Source of the DNA: Sipunculus nudus | Lineage: Eukaryota > Annelida > Sipuncula > Golfingiida > Sipunculidae | Assembly (NCBI GenBank): GCA_026874595.1 | Contig: CM049313.1 | Span: forward strand, 63,556,159 to 63,620,158 | Length of the DNA stretch: 64,000 bases | Reading direction: 5' to 3' | Shown here: piece by piece, positions 47,277 to 62,580 of the stretch | Numbering within the stretch: position 1 is the first letter of the stretch | How the letters are laid out: every line of letters begins with the position of its first letter | Notes under the pieces: model-generated | What the model saw: only the letters and a program-made list of their open reading frames with translations | The model's database searches: none | What the model was told of the DNA's origin: nothing | Position numbers and translations under genes: made by a program

Positions 47277-48621
47277 CATAGGAGATTTAAATTTGGAATA
47301 ACCAAATCAGCTTATGATACATGTGGAAACAAGGTAGAAAACAACTCCCAGTTATGGTATAATACATGGGGTCAAGTTCCTTCAACATTGTGAACAATGT
47401 ATAAAAAAACATTTACAGTTAAAATACAGGAGGTTAATAATTAAGAAATGTTCACATAAAATTAGGAATTTAAAGCACAAAATATGGAGGTTCAGAATAC
47501 TAGTATACTGATTAAGGCTTTTGTAAAGCAACCTACAGTGTGGACTCGGAGCATAATATTTCAATACTAAAGTGAACAAGTTCAGTACAATCTGATTTAG
47601 ATGCAAACCAAGTGTAGCCTATCATTTACTCCCTTTTTCCAGAGTCAAAATGCTCACAAAATATGAATAGGCTGACTACATGTTATTATCTGCCGGCAGT
47701 GTGGACTGTAACTTCTTGTCCAGTAATTGAAAAGTTCAACTGAAACTGGATCAGTGAGAGCAAATCAAACATATATTTACAGTATATATGATTTAAAAAA
47801 AAAAAAAAAAAAATACTGATTTTCTCACTGTTCTCTAAAGTGATGTTTCCTTGTGCCTGTATATGCATATGTGAGTATATATGCTTGAAAAATTGCTCAT
47901 ATGATTGTGTAACTGGGGCGTTTCCGCAAGTCTGTCAATATATATGCAAATGTGCATACATGCATGAAATCGCAACAGGAGCAATTTTCACGCACAGGGT
48001 CTGCGTGAACTAGGGAATTTAGGGTAAAATGACGTCATTTCACCATCTTTTTGTGGGATGCCTGCTCGATCCAATGTACAAATAATATCAGTCTGCCAGT
48101 TCACGCATATACATGCACTTGGAAACACACCTATTTTTTCACGCGTGATGCGTATATGCACATACGCATGAAAACACACCTTAAGACAAAGACCACTCTG
48201 TTTCTAGACCAAGGCCAAGAATGAGACATGACAGACCATCAAGAAACTGGTCTCACGACCTCACTTCTCCGAGCCCTTTGGTGGATATCAAGGACAGTAA
48301 TTTATCTGTTTCTTCTTTCCATTGGTTGCTTACAATCACCAGCAATTTGAGATTTTATAGTCATCAGTTTACATCTTTTATCAGCAGTTTTCATTTGCAG
48401 AAATCCAAGATTTCTGTCTGATCAAATTACAACAACATCAAATGAACAATACAGTTGTACTCAATCTTAAAGGCATCAAATGGACATTTTATAGTGAAGA
48501 TATCTTGCGGAATCTAGATTTCATAAAAGTCAGTAAAACAAAGCATTATTACTGTAATTCATATATCACACACTTATTTAACAGTAATTTCATTATCACA
48601 TTATCTCCCTATTAGTGGATG

Positions 48622-48626
<5 letters not shown>

Positions 48627-48681
<55 letters not shown>
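48627..48681. repeat. AT microsatellite
   Basis: Uninterrupted (TA)n of about 55 bp. Confidence 0.95.
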
Positions 48682-48685
<4 letters not shown>

Positions 48686-50245
48686 AAGTTTACACACAAA
48701 GAAATTGTGATGAACAGAAAATAAAATAAACAATGTGACAAAAATATCATCGAAGCCCTATGAAAATGTTAAAACACTTGAACACACATAATTTAGGGCA
48801 TCTTTTCCACATTACCTGCAAGTATTGTTACTGTATATACAGACAAGAATCCTTTAAGGTAAACAGTTTACTTTAACTAGGTTAGATTTGCTCCATGTTA
48901 TAAGCAGCCTCAGAGACAGATGTGCACTCTTTAAGAAAATCAATAAAATGAAATAAAATCACAACGCTTCAGGCTGATTATGTAACAGCGTCAGGTATTA
49001 CATCACAACAGCAACTAAGGTGACAAAATTAGCTGCATGGAAGTCAAATTAATTCAAGTTCACAGCTGGCCATCACAGAATGCGCAACTTGTAGTTGTAA
49101 TCCAACTTATAAGTAACTTATAAGTGCTTTAAAGTAAGCATACTCTCACCGTATGTCAAACCTGAATGTCATAAATTTGAAAAAAAAATAAACAGTGTGT
49201 GAAAGGAACAACTTAAGTTATTCAGGTCAAGAAGATTGCTAATTTAAGCATAACAAACATCAGCATGCAATCATTTCGAGGTGACATGGAAAAAAATTAT
49301 AGTTACATCAATTGAGCTTTTATATATTTTAGTTTTCACTTAAATAATTGTACATATATTATAAATAACAAGAAGGTTAACACAAAATGATGCATTACAT
49401 ATTGTTAAACAAACAGACACAGATAAAAACATAACCTCCTTTAAATCACACCAATGGGCAGAATATTTTTTTACAGTATTGTTGATACACTGATGGTAGG
49501 TACAAGACATGTATACGTTTAAGTGCCCTTTTCAAGTCTTTAATATTTTAATAATTCACCAGCAATACATTTATATTTATATATGCTTATAAAATTTGGA
49601 GTTATCTGAAAGTGGTATTATAGAAGTGCCAACGTGATGCCCTCCACAATTTTCTGAAGCTATATTGCAGTTGTAAATCTTCTTTAGTTTTAGAGTATGC
49701 ATCCTTTCAAGTTTCTCAAAATAATTCTTATCCTTATGCTGATTCTTCTTCTGATTAATACTTATTATTCATTTTAATAAAATCAGGGACTCAAAATTTT
49801 TAAATATTGTTATTACTGACAATGCTACAAAAATTATAATCTCACATAAACAAATAATTTTATCACTATGTATGTTAATCTAAAGGAAACCTTACCCTGC
49901 AATTAAATTCATTTGAACCTTTTTTATTCTTCCCCCCCCCCCCCCCATATCTATTAATCTTTTCTATTTTCATTACTTCCATTTTGTTCCTGGTTTACTT
50001 TTTTTTTAATTTTCAGAAATGATTGATGATTATTATTTTGGTCTGTTTTATTTTGTTCATTTTATAATTAAATGATTACTTGGATATTATTTATTCATTT
50101 CATTTTGATGAATTTAATTTTTATTTTTTTTTCTTCATTTTTTTCATTTTTTTTTTCATTTTTGATCTGGATCAAGAAGGGGTCACTGATATTTTTTTCC
50201 CCTGGCAGATCACATCACAACATCTACAATGAGATGGTGGCCCAA

Positions 50246-50325
50246 TAATCTGGCCCAGTAGAAGGAGCAAGTGCCCACCAGGCCAACAGCTGATGTTTGA
50301 ATCCCAGCATATGCAGATATGTCGT
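50246..50325 (+). mobile_element. tRNA-derived SINE head
   Basis: TGGCCCAGTAGAAGGAGCAAGTG (A-box type) is followed at tRNA distance by TGTTTGAATCCCAGC (B-box type). No clear SINE body follows. Confidence 0.5.
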
Positions 50326-50839
50326 TCATGTCTGTTTAATGTTCACAATATTTCTTTAAAATGAGTAAGAATGTTAGACCTGACAGGGTATTTTCATGTT
50401 ACTATTCTCTACTGGTGAATATTTTGATCATCTAATTTGAATTCTGTGTGCTACCAATATTGGAATCACCTATTCTGTATTCTAATTTCTTTAATTTGAA
50501 CCTCTCAATTAAAGACAAAAGTTGGCCCTCAGATTTTGTTGAAAACAGGAAAGGTCCCATATAAAAAAAGGTCAAAGACTAAGAGCCAATAAAGACTATA
50601 AAACCGAGGTGTCTGTTATATAAAGGAGACCATGTTAGAAGGGTGTCCATGTGAGAAGGTTTCTCCATATTGGCTATGTATTTGTATAAAAAAATAGAGT
50701 TCAGCATCATTTAATCTGACTTTCGCATTAAAATCATATATGAAAACAGTAGTATATTAGAAGAGAGACAAATTAATTAGTGCATGACTGAATCAATAAT
50801 ATAAAAAATATCATGTTATCTCTATCTGGATATTATCTC

Positions 50840-51660
50840 TATTTTCAATGAATGGTCCACTGCAATAAGCCAGTTATTACATCATAACCGCTGCTCAAAT
50901 GGCAAGATTATACTGGTTCACCGAGCCTGAAATTGTCCACTCTCAGGAAGGGGAAATGCCAGCAGCGGTGATCTATCAATACCCACATGGTTTTTTATAG
51001 TCACCATAAAGTCATGACAATACAACCGTGTCCATAAGGTCATGTTAGATATGATGATTTATTTCATACAAACCGCAAAAGGACTGCAATAAACAGACCA
51101 TATGGGTTATATGACCAGTCCTGCTTAGGGATGAAATAGATAATAAACATGTAACAACAAAGCAGAGGTAAAACAAAGCGTTTCACTACTTCAATCAGGA
51201 TGTAGTCAAGCGGAACCTGTTGTGACAATTACAACCAATCAGTGAAAAAAGTCAGGCTGCTAACATCAAAACAACTCCAATGAATATAAGATGAGGAGAC
51301 CAGTCTAAAATGATTGATACACCTCACAGGTAAAAAGCTGCCGTCACAAAGCATACATTTTAGATGATCCCTGTAGCTCCAGATGCAGCCGATTCAAAAC
51401 GCCAGCGTCACGGTCGGTCGACCGTGACTGCCCTCGTGTTTCCTCGGAGTGGCTCTTTTCCTGGACGCTCTTATTCTGCGTCAGGGAGCACAGGCCTGAT
51501 GATAAGATCGCATGTTGTTGGCAAATCGGGCAGTGCTGAGTGTGAAATAATAGGGCAAGCTCAGCGTCAGAATTTGCGAGGCCTTGGCGTGAATCATGCA
51601 GGGTGCGGGCAATTTTACGAGACCCAGTGCGCAGTGTTAGACCTAAAGCCCCACTAAATC
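50840..51660. promoter_or_regulatory. Long GC/CpG-rich intronic island, strongest enhancer candidate
   Basis: The most GC-rich non-repeat stretch of the upstream intron, especially 51380-51620. It contains TGATTGAT (PBX/HOX type, 51311), CCAAT (51234), ACAAAG words and an inverted repeat GTCACGGTC-GGTC-GACCGTGAC (51407-51428). A 97-codon plus-strand frame (51364-51657) has no known relative and I see no splice sites. It could instead be an unrecognised exon or promoter. Confidence 0.35.
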
Positions 51661-52249
51661 ACATTAAATCACTAAACTCTGATACTGGTAAACCCAGATG
51701 GGAATCAAATTGCTCCGCTTTTCTGATCCCAAGAGGGTCCACACTGTCTATGTGACAAAATGCAAACCTTTAAGGTAATTCAACCTTAACAAGTACAAAT
51801 CTGACTGCAGCCAAGAGATGACTGGCCTAGAAATGTCAGTAATGAATTTATGGGCCTTTTCCCATTTATCTAATTACATATATTAGGCAGGTGTGTATAT
51901 AAATCCTACAAGGGTTAAGCATTTTTTTTTGGGCAGGTGATATTATAAACCCACACTCCATTCTTGTTTACATAAGGAATAAAGTTAACATGGTGCATTT
52001 TGTTATATAAGGTATAACTAGTTTCAGCTGTGACTAAGCAATCTGGAGTTTATCACTGATACATTTTTAATCAAGCAGATTTAAAACAAGCAAATAATTT
52101 AATTACAATTAATTAACAATTTTATTATAAATATACAGAAAGAAGAAAATTCTGACACAATATATATTTTGTCTGGTTAACACAATTTTCCTAGGTTTAA
52201 TTGGGAGATATAACAGCATCATAATAAGTTATATCTAATTGTTTAGAGT

Positions 52250-52520
52250 TCATGGTATTGAGTCGTGGTAGGAATTGTTTTTAAAATGATATTCTATGAC
52301 TAAAAGATAAAAAACATCAATGATGAATTATTATTATTTGATTATTTCATGAATCATCTAGATGACTGTGATGTATGCAGTACAGAATTATACCTAAAAT
52401 ACTGTCTGAGTAAACTGAGTTTAACTCTAACATCAATCATACTAAAAGGTCAAAGTAGTGGCTGGGTTGGGGACATTGTTGCATAAGGTTAATTTTAATG
52501 CTGTTTGCTGTTTTGATTTA
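52250..52520 (+). repeat. Dispersed repeat, copy b (empty hAT site)
   Basis: The sequence ggaattgtttttaaaatgatattctatgactaaaagat is continuous here, whereas the related copy at 35.7-36.3 kb is split by the 516-bp element at this exact place. Confidence 0.6.
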
Positions 52521-52599
52521 ACTGATTTATCGGCACACCACTAGGGTTTAGGCCTATCATGTGGATGATCTACTCCTATGGTATTCACCATGAGTGATA

Positions 52600-53120
52600 T
52601 CTGGTATTATCATATTCATAATAATGATGGTATGTCTGAAACCACGGTATTTATCAAAAGTAATATTCACACAAGCTATTTATAATAAGTGATGTTTTGT
52701 ACCATGTTATTTATTTTGTGGGATATCATATTTCATGGTACTGATTATATGGGTATCGCATATCGTGGGTATTCTCAAAAGGGATATTTCGTATCATGGC
52801 ATATATCATTAGTGATGTTCATGCATCATAATATTTATTATATTGGATATATTATATTGTGTTATTTATTATGTGGGATACCATCTATCAAGGTACTGAT
52901 CATGAGGGATAACTTGTATCATGGTATTTATCATGAGACATTTATTAGTGTTTATCATTAGAGATTTTTTGTTTCAAGGTATTTATTGCAGGGGTAACTG
53001 ATATCATGGTATTTATCACAAGAGATATCTTATATTATGCTATTTATAACAAGAAATAAAAATTTATGTTATTTCATCACAAGGGATATATCATCTTTAT
53101 AACAATATTTATTTTAATCA
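52600..53120. repeat. Diverged minisatellite, roughly 35-38 bp unit
   Basis: Repeated ggtatttatcatgaga(t)gatatcttgtatcat with variants throughout (for example near 52917, 52975, 53005). Unit length drifts and copies are diverged. Confidence 0.75.
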
Positions 53121-56100
53121 TGTACCATTTAAAACTGACAAAAATTTCTTATTAAATAAAACTTGGAAGATTTGACTGTTCATTATGTACATGGATCATG
53201 GCATATTTCATATTAAAAGATTTGTGCATTTTAATATAAAATATGTTCATGGATCTTTAAGTTTTAAATTAAATTTATATAAACAGATCAAATAGTTCAG
53301 TTAAAGTGTACTGTTCATTTTTATAATTTTATATTACCTATTCCATAACTAGAGCATATGATTCTAGGTGAATATCACAACACTTTGGAATACATATAAG
53401 GATTTTCAAGCATGTTTCAATGCACACCAGTGTCAACACATAAAGAACAGGGTATAACTGACAGGTGATACATTTTTTATAGCCAGTTGTTTTTATGAAC
53501 TTTGAAAATAGCAGTAGGCTTCACCTGAGTAGAAACTATGCTGTTAAGTAAAATATTAGTTTTTTTTTCAAAGAAGATCATATAAGCAGGTTCAATTATA
53601 CCTTGGTCATGAGGTATGACGTTTTTGTCACCATTGATTGTTTGGCTTGTCTATTAGCAATTTTATTCAAGAATTTATGAACATATTTTCATTAAAAATT
53701 TTTGGAGGGTTTAAGTAACACCCAAAGAAAAGTCTGTGAAATTTTATCGGCGATAATCTGAATCCTCATTATGTTTTTTATGGATACTTTAAATTTATGA
53801 GAGTTATCAAGAGCTGACCTGTGATGGAACCGTTGGACTGGTGAACTGTACAAGTATTTTTTCTAGCCTTGCGATCAAATTTTTCCTGTGATTGTACAAA
53901 TCAAACCAAGGTTTGATCAGGATGGGGAAAGTGGTCTCTGAGTATTTTGTAGTTTTAAAGCTGCCCATTCACCTAACTTATGAAAAAAAGAATATAAATG
54001 AGTTCTGGCTTCCTCTGTGTATATATTAATGATCTAAGGTTAATTTTGGTAGTGAAAAGTTCTTATAGGACCTTTGTGAAGGATGTATGAACTTGTTTAT
54101 CAACAACATGTTTGTTAACACAGCAATATTGACAAATGGGAAAAACATGTAACCTAAGGCCTAAAAAAAAGTATGGTTCTGAGGCACTTTATTTTTTAAT
54201 CAGTGCGGGCGGGCAATTTTTTTTTTTTTACCTTTTTTTGTATGTTTCAATAAAAATGTCATATGATCAGGGAAAAGCATGTAAATAACAGAATTTTTTT
54301 CTTAACAGGTAAAAGCACTACATAACAAAGGAAGTCTTTATTAAAACAGTATAAACAGTATTATTTTATCTTCTTGAAAGATGAAAATCAAAATAAATAT
54401 GTTTGATGCGGGGGGTTAAAATTGACACTGGCGGTGCCTGAGAACCATACCTTTTTTTTTGCCAAAGGTGGAGAGTTTCATATATGCAGAGGTAGAAAGG
54501 TCACTTGTTGCAAAACACCATTCGCAAAGCTCTGGCTTATCTGACTTGCTGCCAGATGCACTTGTTGAATATGTTTTATTTTAACAGGCCTCCATATATT
54601 ATAAATATGTTGATATAAACAAAACAGGCAGCCTGTGTCCGGTGATATTCACATTTTCTGGCCTATTTTATAAACACTCCAAAGGATTACCTTTAGTTTA
54701 TAAAGGTCAGATAGGTAACTGGGGCCTTTTAACTTTTTTTTTATTTGAAATGGCAACAAGTTGCTCTTATCTGGACCTATAATGCCTATGATCATACCGA
54801 GTCTTAAAATTCCATATTAGAAAGAAAAGCTTTTAATTCAAATAAAATGTTACACACATATAGTATACAAAAGGTCTCCATTTAACAGTGCTTGGTTTTC
54901 CTCACAGTTACACTGCCATGCAGCAGGACACCTAAGCGTGGATGATCACAATATTAATTCATGAATCCATTGACAGATGGCAGCACAAGGCAGTGACATG
55001 GCATGTGCTGCACTAATGCTTACTCTGTGTTGCTGATATTCCATTTACTGGACTAATACCTGGACTGCCTTAAGTGTAGGATTTTATATCTATCTGTTTA
55101 TAAATATCAGGTACTGTTTTTTACATTTAATTTGCTGCTACCCATATGTTGTGGACATGTTTCTGCTGAAGCTATTTTTCTGTTTCCCAGCAACTTAAGC
55201 AATTTTTATTTTCTTGGTACAGGTTGATTAAACTGGCTACTCTATATTTTAAATGTAAAAAAAAAAACACTGTATGACAAGAGTTGCACATTTGAAAATA
55301 GTCTATCAAGTGTGTTTTATGTAAAAATTTTAGAGCAAAAACAGGAAATTGTAAGAAAACCTGGTTCAAATAGAGTAGGAAAAGATCTGTTCAACATTCC
55401 AGAGAAAATTAGATGATGTTTTCTTTAAATAGCTCAAGAAACCAAGATAAAAAAGAACCCTAGCTTCAGATTACTTGTCAAGGAAGTATTTGAGGAATCA
55501 GCTGCATTACCCAAAGGTAGGGCAACCAAAAGTGGGCTCCTGCATGCCTGACTTGGCTAGTGGATCCGATATAAGCTTCTACACAAAGGCCTGACTTTAA
55601 CCAATCTTAAGTCAGTCATTTTCTTTCTTGGAGAAATGAAATCGTATTTTAATACCTTTATGTTTATCTGCGCAAATGTTAAGGAGAAATATCAATAAAA
55701 AACCCAAACATTTGAACATTTTTATTGCTGCAAAATAATCATGTGGAACACACTTTTTTGTGTTTGTGGTTGCGATCCCTTATTTAAGTAGGGCATGTAA
55801 AATTTCATGTAGGACATGTAAAAATTCATGTATGGCGAGTAAATGCTAGATGTTACTTTCCAAGGTGAGCAAGTACCTTCAAAAGGTAATGTTGTGCCCT
55901 GATTATGAGACTGATAAGAGGAACTGACAGTCAGTCAGGTTAACTGTCCATGAGCTCACCTGATAATACATATTGCTATACAATGCACCATAGATGATAA
56001 AAATATTTTCTCAGGATCATTCAGTTTCAAAGGAAAGGCCTAATTTAAGAATGACCCACAAATTCAACTGCACCACACTCTGTACTCAAGCCCAGTATGC

Positions 56101-58334
56101 ATCAAATAATGATCAAAGTAAAACAAAATGGCAGCCCCTGTAGAATTAACTGAATGGTCTGTAGCCTGTTTGTTGCTAGCACCATTTTGGTCCTCTGATG
56201 TTACCAGCATCAGAGCACCTTTATATCTGGTACCTAGGTTCCCACTGTAATGCTCCATTTAACTTTTTAGTATACTTTTTTACAACACCTTAAATATGCG
56301 AGAAAATTCTGTTTTAACTCAGGATATTGGAAAATCCCCTTTAATGTTTGTTGAATTTCTGGCTGCATTACAAAAGCATGGTTTGCATTGATTGACAGAT
56401 GATAGCCAACTTGTATGTGATGCAGGAAATGTCTCATTACCACAGAGACAGGTTTACCCTATAGTTTGTGAGTTCATATGTATTCTTTTGCATTGATTCA
56501 TCACTTGCAGAATAATGTTAAGATTAATGGCTGTTTACTACAATATCAATACAACAGGATGGATGGCCTTGCTGTACATTCCCCTGTATGGCTTATCATG
56601 ACTTAAGTTAGGCTTACCAGTCCAACATAAATGTCTACCATGTCTCATATTCACGGCTATAGTCCGTTCCAGTACCCCTGTCCACCTGTTTTTTCACAAT
56701 TATTTATCTGTGAATCAAAGAACCCCAGAACTGTTTGACCTTGGGGAAGAAAGAGGAAAAAGCATAATTAACTATTATGGAAATAATAGCCTACCTTATG
56801 TAATTTTCCTGTAAACAATTTAAAACCATTTTATGAGTAACTAGTCTATTCTTTAGCGACATCTTGCCACTAATCTGTTAAATGGGCATATCAGGGGATA
56901 GTGATGACGTCATAATAGACGTGACATACTAAAGAGGCACCAACATTCACGGAACCAATAATCAAGAGCTGCTGACCTCTGCTTACAGCAAGACTTGTAT
57001 TCTCCGCGTGCACGCGCTTCCCTGTTAAGTCACATTACTTTATATCCATATCCAAGGAGGATAAACAATGGCCCCATATTAGGGACGCCATGAACCAGGG
57101 ATATATTTGAGACATGTCAACCAGGCCGTAAAGTAAATAATATTTATATCGTGAGTAGGTAAGGTACCAAAAATTACGCTTTTGCCTCTTTATGCCAATG
57201 GTGCAAATTTTGTTTGCCAAGTTTGTCTTATGTAGATATAATCAGGAAAAATCAGGTGGACAGGGGTACAGGAACGGACTATAGTTTTGTGGCATGGTCG
57301 ACTGAATGTGGCTGAAGGTTAATTTATGTGACGGGAAAGACATATTATCATTAAAGCAAGCCTTAAGCTACTTAATGCACAGACTAGGAATAATCCTGAA
57401 GTTATCGGAACCAAACTCTGAATTGTCTGAAATTTTCCTGAGATTTCATTTTGCCTCTGAAATACCAACAGGAATTGACCTAACCATGAAACATACATGA
57501 CCTGAATAGTATATTCATTGAATGAATAATCATGAGCAGAACTGTTGCAAGCAACCATTAAGGTTACCGTTTGCAATGTAAACAAGTCAATCACTTTACA
57601 ATCGCTAAATTTGTATAATTTAGTCGACTCTCTCAAAATCATGAGGAACACCTATAATCTGTTCAATTACCGAATTATCCATATTTTTTTTAGGATGATT
57701 TTTTTTATACAATTGAGACACTATAAAACATTCTGGCCTAAAGAATTGCAATAGCTATTCCATGGACCTCAAATTGAAATGTCTTCACTTGAACAGTATT
57801 TGTGTGAGACAAATAATCCAACATATGACAAAACACCACATAATGACTTTGATATATTCATCAAAGGAGAACAGAGATACATACATGCAATTCAAGCTGA
57901 TGAAGTCAGTCAATGGGATGTCATATGCGACCGATCTGTCAAAGATGTCACTATTGTCTTTTAAATAGCTTTGCAACCACTGACATGGAAAGGGGCATAG
58001 CTTAGCATAAGGGCTGTGATGGTTAGGTCAACTGCACCAGGACCTCTCAGCCCTGTGTTCTGATACCTTTATTAACCTGCTGCATCCCACCAATTTTTTA
58101 AGGTTCGTTAATTGCTCAACTGTACCACAAAAGTTACTCAGCACTGGACAGTCGTTATATGTGTATGGTTGGCAAGTCAAAACGAAACTTTATGGCAAAA
58201 AAAGACCACACCCATGTGAAATAGTGGTCCCTTTTTCAAGGCTGGTTACTGAACAGAAAAAAGACATAAAATAATAATCTTAACCAAATCACTGGTCACA
58301 GAACTTATATAAACAGCTATAAACTGGATCAGTG

Positions 58335-58480
58335 TAACACAGCCATGGGGCACAGTCTTCCCGTAAAACCTGCAAAGCCCTTGCCCTGAGTGGGGATCCA
58401 CTGTGTAGCATCTAACCACTCCTCAGACTGAAAGTGTAAGCCATGTGCTAAACTGTGGACCCCCCCCCCCCCCAGTCGAC
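58335..58480 (-). mobile_element. SINE remnant, same family as 29010-29240
   Basis: The minus strand contains gggctttgcaggttttacggg and gactgtgcccc, as in the other copy, with a decayed tRNA-like head (agtggttagatgc) and a G-run (C-run on plus, 58461-58474). Confidence 0.55.
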
Positions 58481-61400
58481 AAAAGCTGGTATTTTTAAGG
58501 TTGTTCAGTACTGACTGAATCTTTGATGATCCTGTGTGGTGCAAAGAGTTCCATGGAACTTGACAATGGAACTTGACAAGTGTGTGGCAAGTTATCTAAA
58601 CTGAAACTTTGTGACAAACCAAAACCACTGCCATGTAGAAAAAAATACTTTAGCCATCAAGTTTGTTGATGGCACAGAAAAAGACTTCAAACGATAAACT
58701 TAACCAAATCACAGCACTGAAAAGCAGCTATAAACGTGAACATGACCAGTCACTAATGGACGGTCAGAGCCACTCGGTACTAATTTGCACTAAAAGAAAT
58801 CATTAGGTTGCGGATAATCGTGTAACCGAAAACTGCCCTCCACAATGTATGCACAAAACACTCACTAAAAAGCTGACACAAATCCATCATTTTCCCCAAT
58901 TTTCAATAACAGCCATTTTACGTTAAATTGCCATGTTCTTTTTCATGCCTCGTTTACGCAGTGCTGGCAGAAAGAATAACTCTCACTTTTTGTCGTCACT
59001 TCAGATAAGGTGATAAATCATGACATGCAGTAACACCTATACAGCTAGCTACTGGTCAAATAAAATTTTACAAATTTTTATTGCGTTTTCTAAGCTTCTA
59101 CAAACTGGTATCACATTTAGCATTTAAACTCATCACTCATCTGATTTTTTTACCATTCAACATGTAAGTCAAATTTTAACACCTAACATAGATAAACAAT
59201 ATATTTATATCACATTAAAGGTCTTGGAATTGTTTGGAAATGAACAAACTTTTCTTAAACTAACACACCACTCATCAAAACAACATTATAATGATATATA
59301 TCCTTTTGAATCTGTGAAAAGATGGTTAAATTCACTTTCTACCAAAGAAATATATTTATTCTTAAGTGCTTTTATGTTTATTTTAGAGATTTAAAAAAGA
59401 ATCAATACATTAAGTATGCAAGGCTGATACTCATTTTAAGTATACATTCTTAACTTTATATTCTCACAAGGAACTAAAAACATTTACAAAAAGTGTATTT
59501 TCTTTGTACTGAAGATTTTCATATCAAGCTATGCACAGGGTAAACCTGAGAAACTTTAAAAGTTTTGTATATGAAAAGCTGAAAAATTCCTTGGTTCTAC
59601 TGAGCTGGAGTTTTTAAATATCACCCACACACAAAACTATCGAAAAACTATGAAAAAACCTAGAAATGTTGACCATTGTCAAGTATACCCTAGACTTTGC
59701 CTGTACAGTACAAATGCAGAGCAGTTTCAGTAAAAAAATCTCAAGTGTGACTGAATGATGTGATAATATTTCACATTAACACACATCAGTGGGTCAGCAG
59801 CTTCAATGGTCAACTTTAACTGCTGATATCTAATCTTGGACTTTTAAAACCAGTATTGGGAAATTATTTTGAGATCAGAGATGTTTTTGATTTTAAAGGA
59901 AATGCACCTACTAACTTAAGACTAAAACTGTGGTGAATATACTAGCATAGAGAGAAGGCTGGGCATGTAAAAAAATCTAACACATTTCCAATTTTGTAGC
60001 TGCTTGAATTCTTGCCAAAGTCCTAAGGTTATATCACATGGTTATGCTACAGCGTGAAAACAATAACCAGATATCTGCATATCAAGGAATACAAGCCTCT
60101 GCTATGTGTGCATTCACATATTTGCCCCATATTCCTGTGTTCATTAGTGCATAAGTGACTGAACCTTTGTGAATATTCCTTGATGACATTCCCGAATCCA
60201 GACCATGTGCCTGATCCACTTTAAAATCTAACTGATTCTTCCTTGGCCCATTCCTGATATGCCCCAAAATTCATGTGATTCCATGCATAGTTCCTTGAGT
60301 TATGGTTTGAACAAACACGCACAAATAATTAGGAATGAACACCTACCCTCCTGACTAACACATTAAGGGGAAACATGACACTTTAAACTACCAATGGAAA
60401 TTCTTAGATATTTTCACATGATATCTGCAAGGCACATTTTGTAAAATCATGAAATAAAATTTGGGGGTCAATGTGCTTATTTTGCAGTATATGAGGTTGA
60501 AAATGGACACTTGTGGTGGGTTTTTATATGATATTATAACTAAGGGGGAAACCAAAATTACATATTTTAGAAAACTGACCAATGTATTTTTCATAATATT
60601 CTAAATAAACATGCAAAATTAAATATCCATCTTTTTTAATTACAAAAATGTGTATGTCAATGGGTTAAATTTGGAAATATAAGGCCAAAATATGAAAATT
60701 TTGGACATCATTAGTTAAGAAAATCCCCCAAAGGTGGCGCTGGTGTTTGTGGGACAGAGAGCAAGTCCACACATAAATGGCTTCTGGTGTCTACAATATA
60801 TGATCAGATTTTAAGAGGGCCATATAAAAAGAAATATAAATATTAGCACTAAAAACTATGGGTATATACTAATTATATCTTCATAATTACACCACCAGTG
60901 TCACTTACAATTATATGGTGATATTAATGCTCTTTTTTGTCATCTACTTGCAAGTGTCAAAACTGACAGTTTACAAGATAGCCGTTGGAATATTCCTGCA
61001 CTTGAGCCTCTTCTGATGATATTCTGTTGAAAAATTTCTATGTAAAAATTTGGTACTATTTAAAAAATAATTAAATAAGCTGTTACACTGAGCATTCCAA
61101 CAATTATTGTTCATTCTAGTTACTTTTCTCAACTGATGCCCTGAAGCGATGACGTTTTCATGACAACAAAAGTCACAAATGGCGAAATATGTAGCCTCAT
61201 GACATTATAATTAAACCAGATATTTTTAGTTTGTAGTGTCATCAGTAGGGGGCACCAGTAAAGTGTCAAGAAAGTGATACAGCACAATAATTGCCATTAC
61301 CTACAAGGTACAATTCCAGTGCATCTGCAGAGCTTGATACATTTTACAACTGAGTTACAATAAAATTGTAAAACAAGTAATGAACCACAGATGGCCCCGC

Positions 61401-62580
61401 TGCAGAGCCATCTAGTGTCAGGATATGGTACTGCTAGACTGGTTTCAGACAAGTGATCAAAGAATGCTCCAAGGAGAGTAGACCCTGCAAGCATGGGACC
61501 TCAGGCTGGCGAGGAGCTGTGTGACTGACTGTGCATACTAATTGATGGAATACAGCCAAATGACAGGATGTACTGTCAATAAAATACAGATCTTTAATGT
61601 GTCTCAAGTGGTCAGTAAACAGTCTCTCGCTGTTTTCCATGCATACTCAATGTCAACTACATCACTAATGTATGGACAGCAAGGCACAAGAGGACAAGGG
61701 CTGGAGGATAAGACATAAAACAAAACTTATCCAAGCAAGTCTGATCTAAAAATTTGGGAAATTAAGATAATTATACCTCTGGACAGTGGTTACATTTTCT
61801 TAGGTGCTCTCTTAAAGAGGTACAGGTGGGGTTTTTGGTCTGATATCACTTATTGAGAATCTCATCTAACTTGACACTTTGCAAGTACAGCAGAAGTACA
61901 GCTTCAGACATATGCTGGACATATAAAATCCATGGGAGGAATCATGGCAGATGTTTTGCCCCTCTAACATTAGAGAGCCCCTACAATCAACCATCATGGA
62001 AATAGAGCCTACAGAGGGTATACTCCTTAATGAGTAATACAATGCAGTCATTCCATATCTCCTTCACTTTAACTGCTGCCCTGTAAAGCAAGATTCTCCG
62101 GGTTTCACCACCAGGGCACAGATTGGTAATCAGACCAATGAGAGTGTAGTATCGCATTGTGCATCCAGCTCCAAGTTGTTAACTGGTGAAACCCTCCTCT
62201 GTTTGGACTGATTGTTAGCGCTGTGCCAGCCCTAATGCACAGTTCTGTGTACCACAAAGTACAGAGGAATTAGGCAATTTGGTAAGTTGGTCAGAATATT
62301 GTGCATTTTTTGGTGTCATTTAACAAATTTTGAGCAGATTTTCTCATGTATGAATACTGACAATAGGTTCTAGCAGACTCAGCATTGCACTCTGTTTTGA
62401 GAAAAACTTCACGATTGCAGAATCCTGATTCTAATAACCTTGTACAGGATTGTGTGCAATTACAATATGCTCCAATGAAAGCTTGAGAAACTGTTAAATA
62501 TCATTTATAAAGCAAAAGACCATATAATAATTACCAAATACAATAGATAATTGAACATTACCAGTGTTTCTGTGTGAAAA

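Noticed and set aside
51364-51657. 97-residue plus-strand frame
   Set aside because: Explained by GC-rich composition lacking stop codons. No known relative and no splice borders seen.
57779-57964. Small plus-strand gene (MSSLEQYLCETNN...)
   Set aside because: Sixty-one codons in AT-rich intron with no family resemblance; overlapping frames on both strands are equally long.
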